In this document: positions 1 through 5,717 of the stretch, one piece after another
Layout of the letters: the number at the start of each line of letters is the position of its first letter
How positions within the stretch are numbered: the first letter of the stretch is position 1
Source: an uncultured Oscillospiraceae bacterium
GTDB lineage: Bacteria > Bacillota > Clostridia > Oscillospirales > Acutalibacteraceae
DNA length: 7,675 nucleotides
Direction: 5' to 3'
Assembly (NCBI GenBank): GCA_900549675.1
Contig: URPG01000093.1
Coordinates: 1 to 7,675, forward strand
Translations under genes and position numbers: made by a program
Notes under the pieces: generated by a model
The model's input: only the letters and a program-made list of their open reading frames with translations
The model's database searches: none
Told to the model about the DNA's origin: nothing

Positions 1-788
1 TCAGTAAAAAATTAGGCGGCGAGAATTATGTTTTTTGGGGTGGCCGTGAAGGGTACGAAAATCTTTTAAATACAGATATGGGATTTGAACTGGATAACAT
101 TGCCAGACTTTTTAAAATGGCAATTGCCTATTCAGAAAAGATTGGACATAAGGTTCAATTCTTAATCGAACCAAAACCGAAAGAACCCAGTAAACATCAG
201 TATGACTTTGACGCGGCTACGGCCATGGCGTTTATCCAAAAATATGATTTAGAGGGTCACTTTAAACTCAATTTAGAGGCAAACCATGCAACTTTAGCCG
301 GCCATACCTTTGAGCATGAGCTCAATGTTGCCCGTTGTTACAATGCACTTGGCTCTATCGACGCCAATCAGGGTGATGTACTTTTGGGTTGGGATACAGA
401 CGAATTTCCCACCAATCTCTTAGATACCACGCTGGCCATGTATGAAATTTTGGAAAACGGAGGCATTGCTCCCGGGGGAATCAACTTTGACGCTAAGGTG
501 CGCCGTTCTTCTTTTGCCATGGAAGATTTGATTATTGCTCATGCCGTGGGCATGGACACCTATGCAAGAGGGCTAAAAGCCGCCGCTAAGCTCAAAGAAG
601 ATAAATTTTTTGAGAATCTTAAAGCCAAGCGTTATGCTACGTATCAAAGTGGAATCGGTGCTAAAATTGTTGCCGGCCAAGAAGATTTGGAATCTCTGAC
701 AGAATATGCACTGGCGAATGACAAAATTGAACTGGAATCAAGCCATATTGAATATGTCAAGGCCCGTTTGAACGATTATTTAGTTTAA
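1..788 (+). CDS. xylA: Xylose isomerase, 3' part (5' end outside window)
   Basis: Xylose isomerase (EC 5.3.1.5) interconverts D-xylose and D-xylulose in the cytoplasm, the entry step of xylose catabolism. The frame is open from the window edge (first full codon at 3) to a TAA at 786-788, giving 261 residues of a family that is usually about 440 long, so roughly the first 40% is missing. An ATG at 78 is internal, because family-typical sequence (NYVFWGGREGYENLLNTDM) runs through it. Visible signatures are the metal-binding EPKPKEP, the EANHATLAGHTFEHE stretch, GWDTDEFPTN with its paired metal-ligand aspartates, and NFDAKVRR near the C-terminus. No frameshift or missing ligand is seen in the visible part. 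It is the last gene of its transcription unit, since a terminator and a convergent gene follow. The promoter and any XylR operator lie outside the window. Confidence 0.96.
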   Translation, partial: SKKLGGENYVFWGGREGYENLLNTDMGFELDNIARLFKMAIAYSEKIGHKVQFLIEPKPKEPSKHQYDFDAATAMAFIQKYDLEGHFKLNLEANHATLAGHTFEHELNVARCYNALGSIDANQGDVLLGWDTDEFPTNLLDTTLAMYEILENGGIAPGGINFDAKVRRSSFAMEDLIIAHAVGMDTYARGLKAAAKLKEDKFFENLKAKRYATYQSGIGAKIVAGQEDLESLTEYALANDKIELESSHIEYVKARLNDYLV

Positions 789-809
789 TAGGAATGAAGC
801 AGATAAACG

Positions 810-841
810 AAAAAGGATTCTCACACTAGAGAATCCTTTTT
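810..841. terminator. Bidirectional intrinsic terminator between xylA and pgsA
   Basis: A perfect 13-bp inverted repeat: the left arm at 810-822 (AAAAAGGATTCTC) pairs with the right arm at 829-841 (GAGAATCCTTTTT) around a 6-nt loop (823-828). The arms end in five A on the left and five T on the right, so the hairpin has a U-tract in either direction. It lies 22 bp after the xylA stop and 15 bp beyond the pgsA stop, as expected for a terminator shared by convergent genes. Confidence 0.9.
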
Positions 842-856
842 ATCATTTTACGAATT

Positions 857-1426
857 TTACATATCTTTAAAAAGATGAGCGCTGTCTTTAGCATAGATAA
901 TGCCGGAAATCATAGTGAGCAAGACGGAAATCCAAATTAAAACTTGCGTGATAATCGTAAAGACAGAAAGAAGAGCCGGCGGCGGAGAAAGAAACCCCAG
1001 CACCGTCTGTAAAAGTAAGGTGACGATAATGGCAACCATTTGAGAAATGGTTTTAGCCTTGCCCCAATTGTTGGCGGCAATGACATTGCCTTGTTCCACA
1101 GCAATCAGACGAATGGAGGTAACGGCGAATTCGCGGAACATAATCAGGATTACAGCGGCGGAACCGATAAAATTGAGCTGCACAAAGCAAATGAGAGCCG
1201 CCATGACTAGAATTTTATCGGCCAGAGGGTCCATGAGTTTGCCGAAGTTGGTGATAAGACCCTGCTGCCTTGCAATTTTGCCGTCTAAGTGGTCGGTATA
1301 AGAGGCAGTGGAAAAAAGAAGAAATGCCCATAAAAAACGGTGGGGAACATATTCTGCCAGCATAAAAAATACAAATAAAGGAACCATACAGATTCTCAAA
1401 ACGGTAAGCCTGTTTGGTAAATTCAT
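857..1426 (-). CDS. pgsA: CDP-diacylglycerol--glycerol-3-phosphate 3-phosphatidyltransferase
   Basis: PgsA is an integral membrane enzyme (EC 2.7.8.5) that transfers the phosphatidyl group from CDP-diacylglycerol to glycerol-3-phosphate, the committed step to phosphatidylglycerol and cardiolipin. The 189-aa length is normal for the family. The CDP-alcohol phosphotransferase motif is complete: D45, then DG at 48-49, AR at 52-53, G62, D66 and D70 (TDHLDGKIAR...GKLMDPLADK). The N-terminus (NLPNRLTVLRI) is also typical, and hydrophobic segments lie around residues 12-40, 73-97, 125-150 and 155-178. The ATG at 1424-1426 is preceded by AGAAGGT at 1432-1438, about 5 nt upstream. It lies 41 bp downstream of lepA on the same strand with no terminator between, so co-transcription from the lepA promoter is likely. 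The usual tryptophan or similar residue before LDG is a histidine here (H46), a minor variation. Confidence 0.95.
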   Translation of the reverse strand: MNLPNRLTVLRICMVPLFVFFMLAEYVPHRFLWAFLLFSTASYTDHLDGKIARQQGLITNFGKLMDPLADKILVMAALICFVQLNFIGSAAVILIMFREFAVTSIRLIAVEQGNVIAANNWGKAKTISQMVAIIVTLLLQTVLGFLSPPPALLSVFTIITQVLIWISVLLTMISGIIYAKDSAHLFKDM

Positions 1427-1467
1427 GGTGACCTTCTTTCTGAATCATATTCATAAAAGTTGATATC

Positions 1468-3270
1468 TTAATCATCCAGTTTGAGAACAGACATAAATGC
1501 TTCCTGCGGAACCTCAACAGAGCCCACCTGACGCATTCTCTTTTTGCCCTCTTTCTGTTTTTCAAGCAGCTTTCTTTTACGGGAGATATCGCCGCCGTAA
1601 CATTTTGCAAGCACGTCCTTGCGCACAGCTTTAACAGTTTCACGGGCGATTATCTTGCCGCCGACGCAGGCTTGAATCGGAATCTCAAAGAGTTGACGCG
1701 GAATATTTTCTTTCAATTTTTCTACCATTTTTCGGGCACGGGCATAAGCGTTGTCGGCGTGTAAAATAAACGAGAGTGCGTCAACGACCTCGCCGTTAAT
1801 CATGATATCAAGTTTAACCAACTTACTTGGTTCATAACCCATTAAATCATAGTCGAAAGAGGCATATCCTCTGGTACGGGATTTTAAAACATCAAAAAAA
1901 TCATAAATAATTTCATTGAGCGGCAAATGATAGTGAATGTCCACACGGTCGGCATCTAAATAATCCATGTTAATAAAAGTGCCGCGGCGTTCCTGACAAA
2001 GTTCCATGATGTTGCCGACAAATTCGGAAGGCGTAAAGATATGTGCATCGGCAATCGGTTCTTCTGCACCGCTGATAGTGGATGGGTCGGGATAATTTGT
2101 CGGATTGTCAATCACCAGTGTTTCACCGTCTGTTTTGGTAATATGATAAACAACACTGGGAGCCGTAGTGACAAGGTCGAGGTTATATTCCCGCTCCAAA
2201 CGTTCCTGCACAATTTCCATATGCAGAAGTCCCAAAAACCCGCAGCGAAATCCAAATCCCAAGGCAATAGAAGTTTCCGGTTCATAGGTTAAAGAGGCGT
2301 CGTTGAGATGCAATTTTTCAAGTGCATCACGCAAATCAGAATAATGTGCACCGTCAGCGGGATAAATACCGCAGAAAACCATAGGATTTACCGTGCGGTA
2401 GCCGGCAAGTGCTTTTTCAGCAGGATGGTTTACCAAAGTGACCGTGTCGCCTACTTGTGTTTGACGAACGTCTTTAATAGAGGCGGTTATATAACCGACT
2501 TCTCCTGCACAAAGCGCTTTGGCGGGTTCCATGTGGGTGGCACGAAGATAGCCGCATTCGACCACCGAAAATTCAGCGCCTGTGGCCATCATGCGGATTT
2601 CATCGCCGGGTTTTACGGTACCCTCTTTGATACGTACATATACGATAACGCCTTTATAGGCATCGTAGACGGAGTCAAAGATAAGAGCCTGCAAGGGGGC
2701 ATCGTCATCTCCTGTCGGAGCAGGTACATCCTGTACGATACGCTCCATGACTTCACCGATATTCAGACCGGTTTTGGCAGAAATACGGGGGGCATCTTCT
2801 GCAGGAATCCCGATAATATCTTCAATTTCTTGAATAACACGGTCAGGGTCAGCACTGGGCAAATCAATTTTATTGAGAACAGGAATAATTTCAAGCCCTG
2901 CATCCACTGCTAAATAGGTATTGGCAAGAGTTTGTGCCTCAATCCCCTGCGAAGCGTCTACCACTAATACGGCCCCCTCACAAGCGGCCAAAGAACGGGA
3001 AACCTCATAGTTAAAGTCAACGTGTCCGGGGGTGTCAATCAAATTAAAGATATAGTCTTCTCCGTTTTGGGCTCGGTATATCAATGTCACGGCATGGGCC
3101 TTGATGGTAATGCCGCGTTCACGTTCCAAATCCATATTGTCTAGTATCTGATTTTCCATATCACGCAGAGCGACTGCACTGGTTTGCTCCAAAATTCGGT
3201 CAGCCAGTGTGCTTTTTCCGTGGTCGATATGGGCAATAATCGAAAAATTACGAATTTTACTTTTGTCCAT
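1468..3270 (-). CDS. lepA: Elongation factor 4 (ribosome back-translocase LepA)
   Basis: LepA/EF4 is a translational GTPase that acts on the ribosome. It was described as a back-translocase and is also linked to 30S assembly. The 600-aa length is full for the family. GTPase motifs are intact: G1 AHIDHGKST at residues 13-21, switch I RGITI at 52-56, G3 DTPGH at 79-83 and G4 NKID at 133-136. EF-G-like domains II, III and V follow, including GFGFRCGFLGLLHMEI, which is highly conserved in the family. The LepA-specific C-terminus is present (CYGGDISRKRKLLEKQKEGKKRMRQVGSVEVPQEAF). The ATG at 3268-3270 has a good ribosome binding site (GGAGAG, 3275-3280). It is the first gene of the lepA-pgsA unit and is divergent from the folT leader. 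Nothing is unusual in the protein. Confidence 0.98.
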   Translation of the reverse strand: MDKSKIRNFSIIAHIDHGKSTLADRILEQTSAVALRDMENQILDNMDLERERGITIKAHAVTLIYRAQNGEDYIFNLIDTPGHVDFNYEVSRSLAACEGAVLVVDASQGIEAQTLANTYLAVDAGLEIIPVLNKIDLPSADPDRVIQEIEDIIGIPAEDAPRISAKTGLNIGEVMERIVQDVPAPTGDDDAPLQALIFDSVYDAYKGVIVYVRIKEGTVKPGDEIRMMATGAEFSVVECGYLRATHMEPAKALCAGEVGYITASIKDVRQTQVGDTVTLVNHPAEKALAGYRTVNPMVFCGIYPADGAHYSDLRDALEKLHLNDASLTYEPETSIALGFGFRCGFLGLLHMEIVQERLEREYNLDLVTTAPSVVYHITKTDGETLVIDNPTNYPDPSTISGAEEPIADAHIFTPSEFVGNIMELCQERRGTFINMDYLDADRVDIHYHLPLNEIIYDFFDVLKSRTRGYASFDYDLMGYEPSKLVKLDIMINGEVVDALSFILHADNAYARARKMVEKLKENIPRQLFEIPIQACVGGKIIARETVKAVRKDVLAKCYGGDISRKRKLLEKQKEGKKRMRQVGSVEVPQEAFMSVLKLDD

Positions 3271-3319
3271 GTTTCTCTCCGCTCATTTCGTTCAGTTAAT
3301 TCTGTGTTTAAAAAGATGC

Positions 3320-3333
3320 CACTGTATACAGTG
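3320..3333. promoter_or_regulatory. Perfect 14-bp palindrome in the lepA leader, operator-like
   Basis: CACTGTATACAGTG reads the same on both strands with no spacer. A loopless palindrome suits a dimeric DNA-binding protein better than an RNA hairpin. It lies just downstream of the proposed lepA start point (about +9 to +22), where a bound repressor could block initiation or elongation. I do not recognise it as the site of a specific regulator; the half-site spacing does not fit LexA. Confidence 0.4.
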
Positions 3334-3348
3334 ACAAGGCTACTCCTT

Positions 3349-3378
3349 ATCATAGCATATTGTATGGGGGTGGTACAA
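3349..3378 (-). promoter_or_regulatory. Probable sigma-A promoter for lepA-pgsA
   Basis: On the minus strand, TTGTAC (plus positions 3373-3378) and TATGAT (3349-3354) are separated by 18 bp, close to the TTGACA/TATAAT consensus. Transcription would begin near 3342, giving a leader of about 70 nt before lepA. A second TATGAT-like box lies just upstream on the same strand (around 3385-3392), so the choice of promoter is not certain. Confidence 0.5.
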
Positions 3379-3461
3379 GCATTTTATCATATTTTTGCAG
3401 AGAAAAGCGTTCTTATCCTGCTCATTGGCTTAAAAAGTGAATCCTATACGGCAAAAACAGA

Positions 3462-3490
3462 TTGACAAAGCAAAATAGCCGTGCTACACT
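3462..3490 (+). promoter_or_regulatory. Strong sigma-A promoter of the folT leader
   Basis: A perfect TTGACA (3462-3467) is followed after exactly 17 bp by TACACT (3485-3490). A TG at 3482-3483 makes it an extended -10 element. The predicted start, about 7 nt after the -10 box, falls at 3497, the first base of helix P1 of the ZTP aptamer. This agreement supports both assignments. The promoter is strong, so control of folT is probably by termination in the leader. Confidence 0.88.
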
Positions 3491-3496
3491 AAATAA

Positions 3497-3563
3497 GCTA
3501 TATGACTGACGGAAGTGGAATAAACCACAGGGAGTATAGCCGATGTCGCCGACCGTCTGGGCA
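3497..3563 (+). promoter_or_regulatory. ZTP riboswitch aptamer (pfl motif)
   Basis: This RNA element senses ZMP/ZTP, purine intermediates that accumulate when 10-formyl-THF is scarce. Helix P1 pairs GCTATA (3497-3502) with TATAGC (3535-3540). The conserved TGACTG-CG junction (3503-3511, here TGACTGACG) precedes P2, which is GTGG (3515-3518) with CCAC (3525-3528). GGGAG (3530-3534) closes the first domain. The second conserved block, CCGTCTGGGCA (3553-3563), follows a short linker. The usual consensus, as I remember it, is GGCG in the junction pairing with CGCC in the 3' block. Here both sides have changed together to GACG (3508-3511) and CGTC (3554-3557), which preserves the pseudoknot. Its place upstream of a folate-uptake gene fits the known regulon of the class. 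The assignment comes from remembered consensus, without a covariance-model search. Confidence 0.9.
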
Positions 3564-3588
3564 AAAGCTTGGATAGGTGGGCTTTTTT
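3548..3588 (+). terminator. Probable terminator / expression platform of the ZTP riboswitch
   Basis: Six T (3583-3588) follow the G-rich stretch GGTGGGC (3576-3582). Two hairpins can precede this tract. In one, GCCGACC (3548-3554) pairs with GGTGGGC with one internal G-G mismatch; its 5' arm overlaps the aptamer's CCGTC block, so ligand binding would exclude it. In the other, AAAAGC (3563-3568) pairs with GCTTTT (3581-3586), extended by G-U pairs. Either is weaker than the second terminator downstream. In ZTP switches ligand binding usually prevents termination, so this should be a gene-on switch. I cannot decide which hairpin forms without energy calculations. Confidence 0.6.
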
Positions 3589-3628
3589 GTTCTTTTGTAC
3601 AGGATGAAACAAGAGAATAAGTTTGTTA

Positions 3629-3742
3629 AGCAGAGTAGAACTTTGTGCGTTTCCTTTTATGGTGCAGTGCCTGTTGGACGGGGAGTTGTCAGCAGGACGA
3701 AAAGCCTTTTGGCTTGCGGTACAAAGTTTGCATCCCGCTGCT
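3629..3742 (+). promoter_or_regulatory. THF riboswitch aptamer (folate-sensing, THF-I class)
   Basis: This element binds tetrahydrofolate and reduced relatives. P1 pairs AGCAG (3629-3633) with CTGCT (3738-3742). The conserved AGAGTAGA follows (3632-3639). P2 is a perfect 7-bp pairing of ACTTTGT (3640-3646) with ACAAAGT (3721-3727), flanked by the family-typical GCGTT (3647-3651), a GCGGT (3716-3720) and TTGCATCC (3728-3735). P3 is CCTGTTG (3670-3676) with CAGCAGG (3690-3696). A further hairpin is AAGCC (3702-3706) with GGCTT (3711-3715). The P3 loop contains CGGG (3679-3682), which can pair with CCCG (3734-3737), the position of the known pseudoknot. The match was made to a remembered THF aptamer sequence; P1 is one base offset from that template, so the 3' boundary is approximate. 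THF riboswitches commonly sit in front of folT. Confidence 0.85.
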
Positions 3743-3780
3743 GCATAGGGAGAACTGGTGAGAGCCTCCTGTTGTGCAGC
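3740..3780 (+). promoter_or_regulatory. Candidate antiterminator of the THF riboswitch
   Basis: GCTGCAT (3740-3746) can pair with GTGCAGC (3774-3780) over seven base pairs including one G-U. The following AGG (3747-3749) can pair with CCT (3768-3770). This helix shares bases 3740-3742 with aptamer P1 and takes up part of the 5' arm of the downstream terminator. It is therefore exclusive with both, which is the geometry of an off-switch: ligand stabilises P1, the antiterminator is lost and the terminator forms. Confidence 0.55.
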
Positions 3781-3806
3781 TGTGCTGTATAACAGGAGGT
3801 GTTTTT
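3765..3806 (+). terminator. Strong intrinsic terminator of the THF riboswitch
   Basis: CCTCCTGTT (3765-3773) pairs perfectly with AACAGGAGG (3791-3799) around a 17-nt loop, followed by TG and five T (3802-3806). It lies 22 nt after the THF aptamer and about 120 nt before the folT start, so it would stop transcription ahead of the gene. Its loop and 5' arm also take part in the proposed antiterminator. Confidence 0.88.
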
Positions 3807-3807
3807 G

Positions 3808-3822
3808 ATGTGTAAAACCTAG
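3808..3822 (+). other. Four-codon mini-ORF with a consensus ribosome binding site in the leader
   Basis: ATG TGT AAA ACC TAG (M-C-K-T-stop) starts 8 nt after a perfect AGGAGG (3794-3799), which is itself the 3' arm of the terminator hairpin. The ribosome binding site and spacing are better than those of many real genes, yet the frame is only four codons. It may be accidental, a remnant, or a minimal leader ORF. No function is assigned. Confidence 0.3.
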
Positions 3823-3925
3823 CTTTTTGGTTGAATTTTGGAATTTTATCGAAGATAATATCAAAAACTTTGACCGACATGAATGGAAAATGTTGGTTGG
3901 ACTTGATAAAAAGGAGAAATTTAAC

Positions 3926-4798
3926 TTGAAAAAAACCAATTTATCTTTACGGCGTGTTACGGTTTGCGCTATGTTTATCAGCATTGCTTTGGTGCTGAAA
4001 ACGGCTTTTAGCATTCAAATTCCCTTGTTTGGGCAAAATGGCATGAGCATAGGGATTTCAGGGATTTTTTCTATGCTGCCGGCTTTTTTGTTTGGACCGG
4101 TTTATGGTGCTGTTGCATCCGGATTGGTGGATGTATTGGGGCATTTTCTCAAACCAATGGGGCCTTATCTCCCGCAAATGACTGTTATTATGGCCTTGGG
4201 CGGTTTTTTAAGGGGATTACTATGGAAATGGATGAAAAATTTTGATACCAAAAAAATGAGAGTTAGTGTTATGTCGTTTTCAGTAGCATTACTGATTTTA
4301 GGGGTTATCAATCAAATTTTTCTGAATGCGGATGGCATAGATAAAAATTTTTATGAGCGGGTATCACCCGAACAGGTAAACACGGAAAATATGCATTTTG
4401 TCAGTAAAATGTTGATTACCAGAACAATAGGGACAAAAAATCCGAGTGAAAGCTTAGCAACTTACTTACCGTTTGTAACCATTGGCTTGATAGGAGCCGC
4501 TGTTTTAGGAATGATTTTACTAGGTGCAGATTTGCTCATTTCAAAAAAAATGCTGCATGACAGCACGAAAGGACAGACCATGCAGATTTTAACGGTGCTT
4601 ATTGTGGTAGGCTTAATCGTCACCACGCTAAACACGGTTCTGCTGCGGGAAGTTGTGTTTGCGTCTTGGAAGGCATTGCCGTTCTCTGTTTTGTGGATTC
4701 CCCGCGTGATAGAAGAATTGATAGGAAATACGGTGAAAGCTTATTTTGTGGTGCTTTTGATGGGCGTATTTCATCGGCAGAAAAAATTTGTATTATAG
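3926..4798 (+). CDS. folT: Folate-family ECF transporter S component
   Basis: This is the substrate-binding membrane subunit of an energy-coupling-factor transporter, most likely for folates; it would work with a shared EcfA-A'-T module encoded elsewhere. A TTG start at 3926-3928 is chosen because AAGGAG (3911-3916) lies 9 nt upstream and the protein then begins MKKTNLSLRRVTVCAMFISIAL, a typical S-component start. The frame is open upstream to 3827, but that extension is polar and has no ribosome binding site. From this start the protein has 290 residues. Hydrophobic segments lie around 11-30, 42-72, 84-103, 113-133, 181-206, 217-243 and 248-280. The GPVYGAVASGLVDVLG motif (57-72) is typical of the superfamily. 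Usual FolT proteins are, as I recall, nearer 170-200 residues; the extra length is mainly the polar region around 134-180 and an adjacent hydrophobic segment. Specificity rests mainly on the THF and ZTP riboswitches in its leader; another vitamin is possible. Confidence 0.85.
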   Translation: MKKTNLSLRRVTVCAMFISIALVLKTAFSIQIPLFGQNGMSIGISGIFSMLPAFLFGPVYGAVASGLVDVLGHFLKPMGPYLPQMTVIMALGGFLRGLLWKWMKNFDTKKMRVSVMSFSVALLILGVINQIFLNADGIDKNFYERVSPEQVNTENMHFVSKMLITRTIGTKNPSESLATYLPFVTIGLIGAAVLGMILLGADLLISKKMLHDSTKGQTMQILTVLIVVGLIVTTLNTVLLREVVFASWKALPFSVLWIPRVIEELIGNTVKAYFVVLLMGVFHRQKKFVL

Positions 4799-4852
4799 AA
4801 AATGTACTCTATGCAGTCATAGTATTCAAAATAATAAAAAGGGCAGATAAGC

Positions 4853-4887
4853 AAAAGAGCTGTGTCATTTGACGCGGCTCTTTTTTT
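4853..4887 (+). terminator. Intrinsic terminator after folT
   Basis: AAAAGAGCTGTGTC (4853-4866) pairs with GACGCGGCTCTTTT (4871-4884), with two G-U pairs, around the loop ATTT (4867-4870). The T-run extends from 4881 to 4887. It is 54 bp after the folT stop and separates folT from the tgl cluster. The rest of the gap to 4950 is AT-rich, and I see no promoter there that I would defend. Confidence 0.9.
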
Positions 4888-4964
4888 CAGCACGATTTTC
4901 TGCCTTAACGAATAGTATAGATAGAATGCAAAAAGTTTTATCTTACCAATAAGAGGTGAATCAT

Positions 4965-5717
4965 ATGGCTTTGCCGATAGCCAATTTAGAAGAAATCAGA
5001 CTGCAAAAGGGTGAAAAAGAGTGCATAGAAATATTCCGTAAAACAGCAAAGCAAAATCGTTTTAGGGCTGTGCAGTTGATTAACACTCCTCAAATGACCT
5101 ATCCTTGTTTATTTATTTTAATTCCTTCTATACGAGAACATCGTTTACAACAGCAAATTTGGACGAAATATGCAGTTGCTATGGAAATCACCCGGCAAAT
5201 TTTGGAGGAAGAATATCAGCCTAAAAAAGATTATTTGAAAGGCAGAGGTGACCTTTCTCATCAAGCTTTATTGTGGATGATAACGACCTCTTATCAAGAA
5301 GAATATCCCGGTGAGGCTTTTCAAAAAGTGCAGGATATTGTGATTTCAGTACTGATTCAGCTGCACCATGACAATACAGTATTGGAGAAAACTGCCAGAC
5401 TTATTTTTGAAAGACGAAAAAGAGGGCAAAACGTGCATGAACTGATATGGGCTTATTTTAAAAGCAATGATCCTCAAGCCCTCAAATGGATTGCCGAACA
5501 ACTCCCCAAAGCGGATTCTTCAGAGGCTGAATTTATCTGTGATTTGCTCGGGATAGAGCATACTGACAAAATTGACACCCAAAATGAGTATCAAAAATAT
5601 ATGTCATGGTGGGAAAATCATAAGAACAATTTAACATTTAGTGATGAAAACAAACAATACACCAGCCGCCCGATTGTGTGCAGTATGACACAGGGCAGAG
5701 AGGAGAGGGCGTTGTGA
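4965..5717 (+). CDS. Unrecognised 250-aa protein, coupled to tgl
   Basis: I do not recognise this family. The ATG at 4965-4967 is preceded by AAGAGGTGA (4951-4959), a good ribosome binding site; a GTG at 4956 lies inside that site and is not chosen. The 250-aa protein is soluble, with no signal peptide or membrane segment. It looks mostly helical and is rich in Q, E and K, with heptad-like helical stretches around residues 60-90 and 120-190. A charged, flexible C-terminal tail begins near 210. There are four cysteines at most, with no metal-site pattern. Its stop codon overlaps the GTG start of tgl by 4 bp (GTGA, 5714-5717), so the two are translationally coupled. A partner, regulator or glutamine/lysine donor substrate of the transglutaminase is a reasonable guess from position and composition only. 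Confidence 0.85.
   Translation: MALPIANLEEIRLQKGEKECIEIFRKTAKQNRFRAVQLINTPQMTYPCLFILIPSIREHRLQQQIWTKYAVAMEITRQILEEEYQPKKDYLKGRGDLSHQALLWMITTSYQEEYPGEAFQKVQDIVISVLIQLHHDNTVLEKTARLIFERRKRGQNVHELIWAYFKSNDPQALKWIAEQLPKADSSEAEFICDLLGIEHTDKIDTQNEYQKYMSWWENHKNNLTFSDENKQYTSRPIVCSMTQGREERAL

Noticed and set aside
2308..2913. Open frame of 201 codons on the plus strand inside lepA
   Set aside because: It is antisense to a fully conserved lepA; its cysteine- and phenylalanine-rich composition is typical of reverse-strand shadows.
3595..3623. Possible internal promoter between the two riboswitches (TTGTAC, 17 bp, TAAGTT)
   Set aside because: The -10 box matches the consensus at only three of six positions. 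It is worth remembering because a real promoter here would uncouple the THF switch from the ZTP switch.
3629..3806. T-box, cobalamin or cyclic-di-GMP riboswitch as alternative for the second leader element
   Set aside because: The T-box core (GGGTGG-ACCGCG) and cobalamin core (GCCACTG) are absent. GGACGAAAAGCC resembles part of the cyclic-di-GMP-I motif, but the rest is missing, whereas the THF signatures are present in the right order with matching helices.
3484..4014. Open frame of 176 codons on the minus strand across the folT leader
   Set aside because: It runs antisense through both riboswitches and the 5' end of folT, has no good ribosome binding site, and its translation has low-complexity, serine-rich character without a recognisable domain. 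The plus-strand RNA elements explain the sequence.
4894..4930. Sporulation sigma-E or sigma-K promoter upstream of the tgl cluster
   Set aside because: GATAGAAT (4920-4927) resembles the sigma-E -10 consensus at six of eight positions, but no -35 element lies at the right distance, so the match is not convincing.
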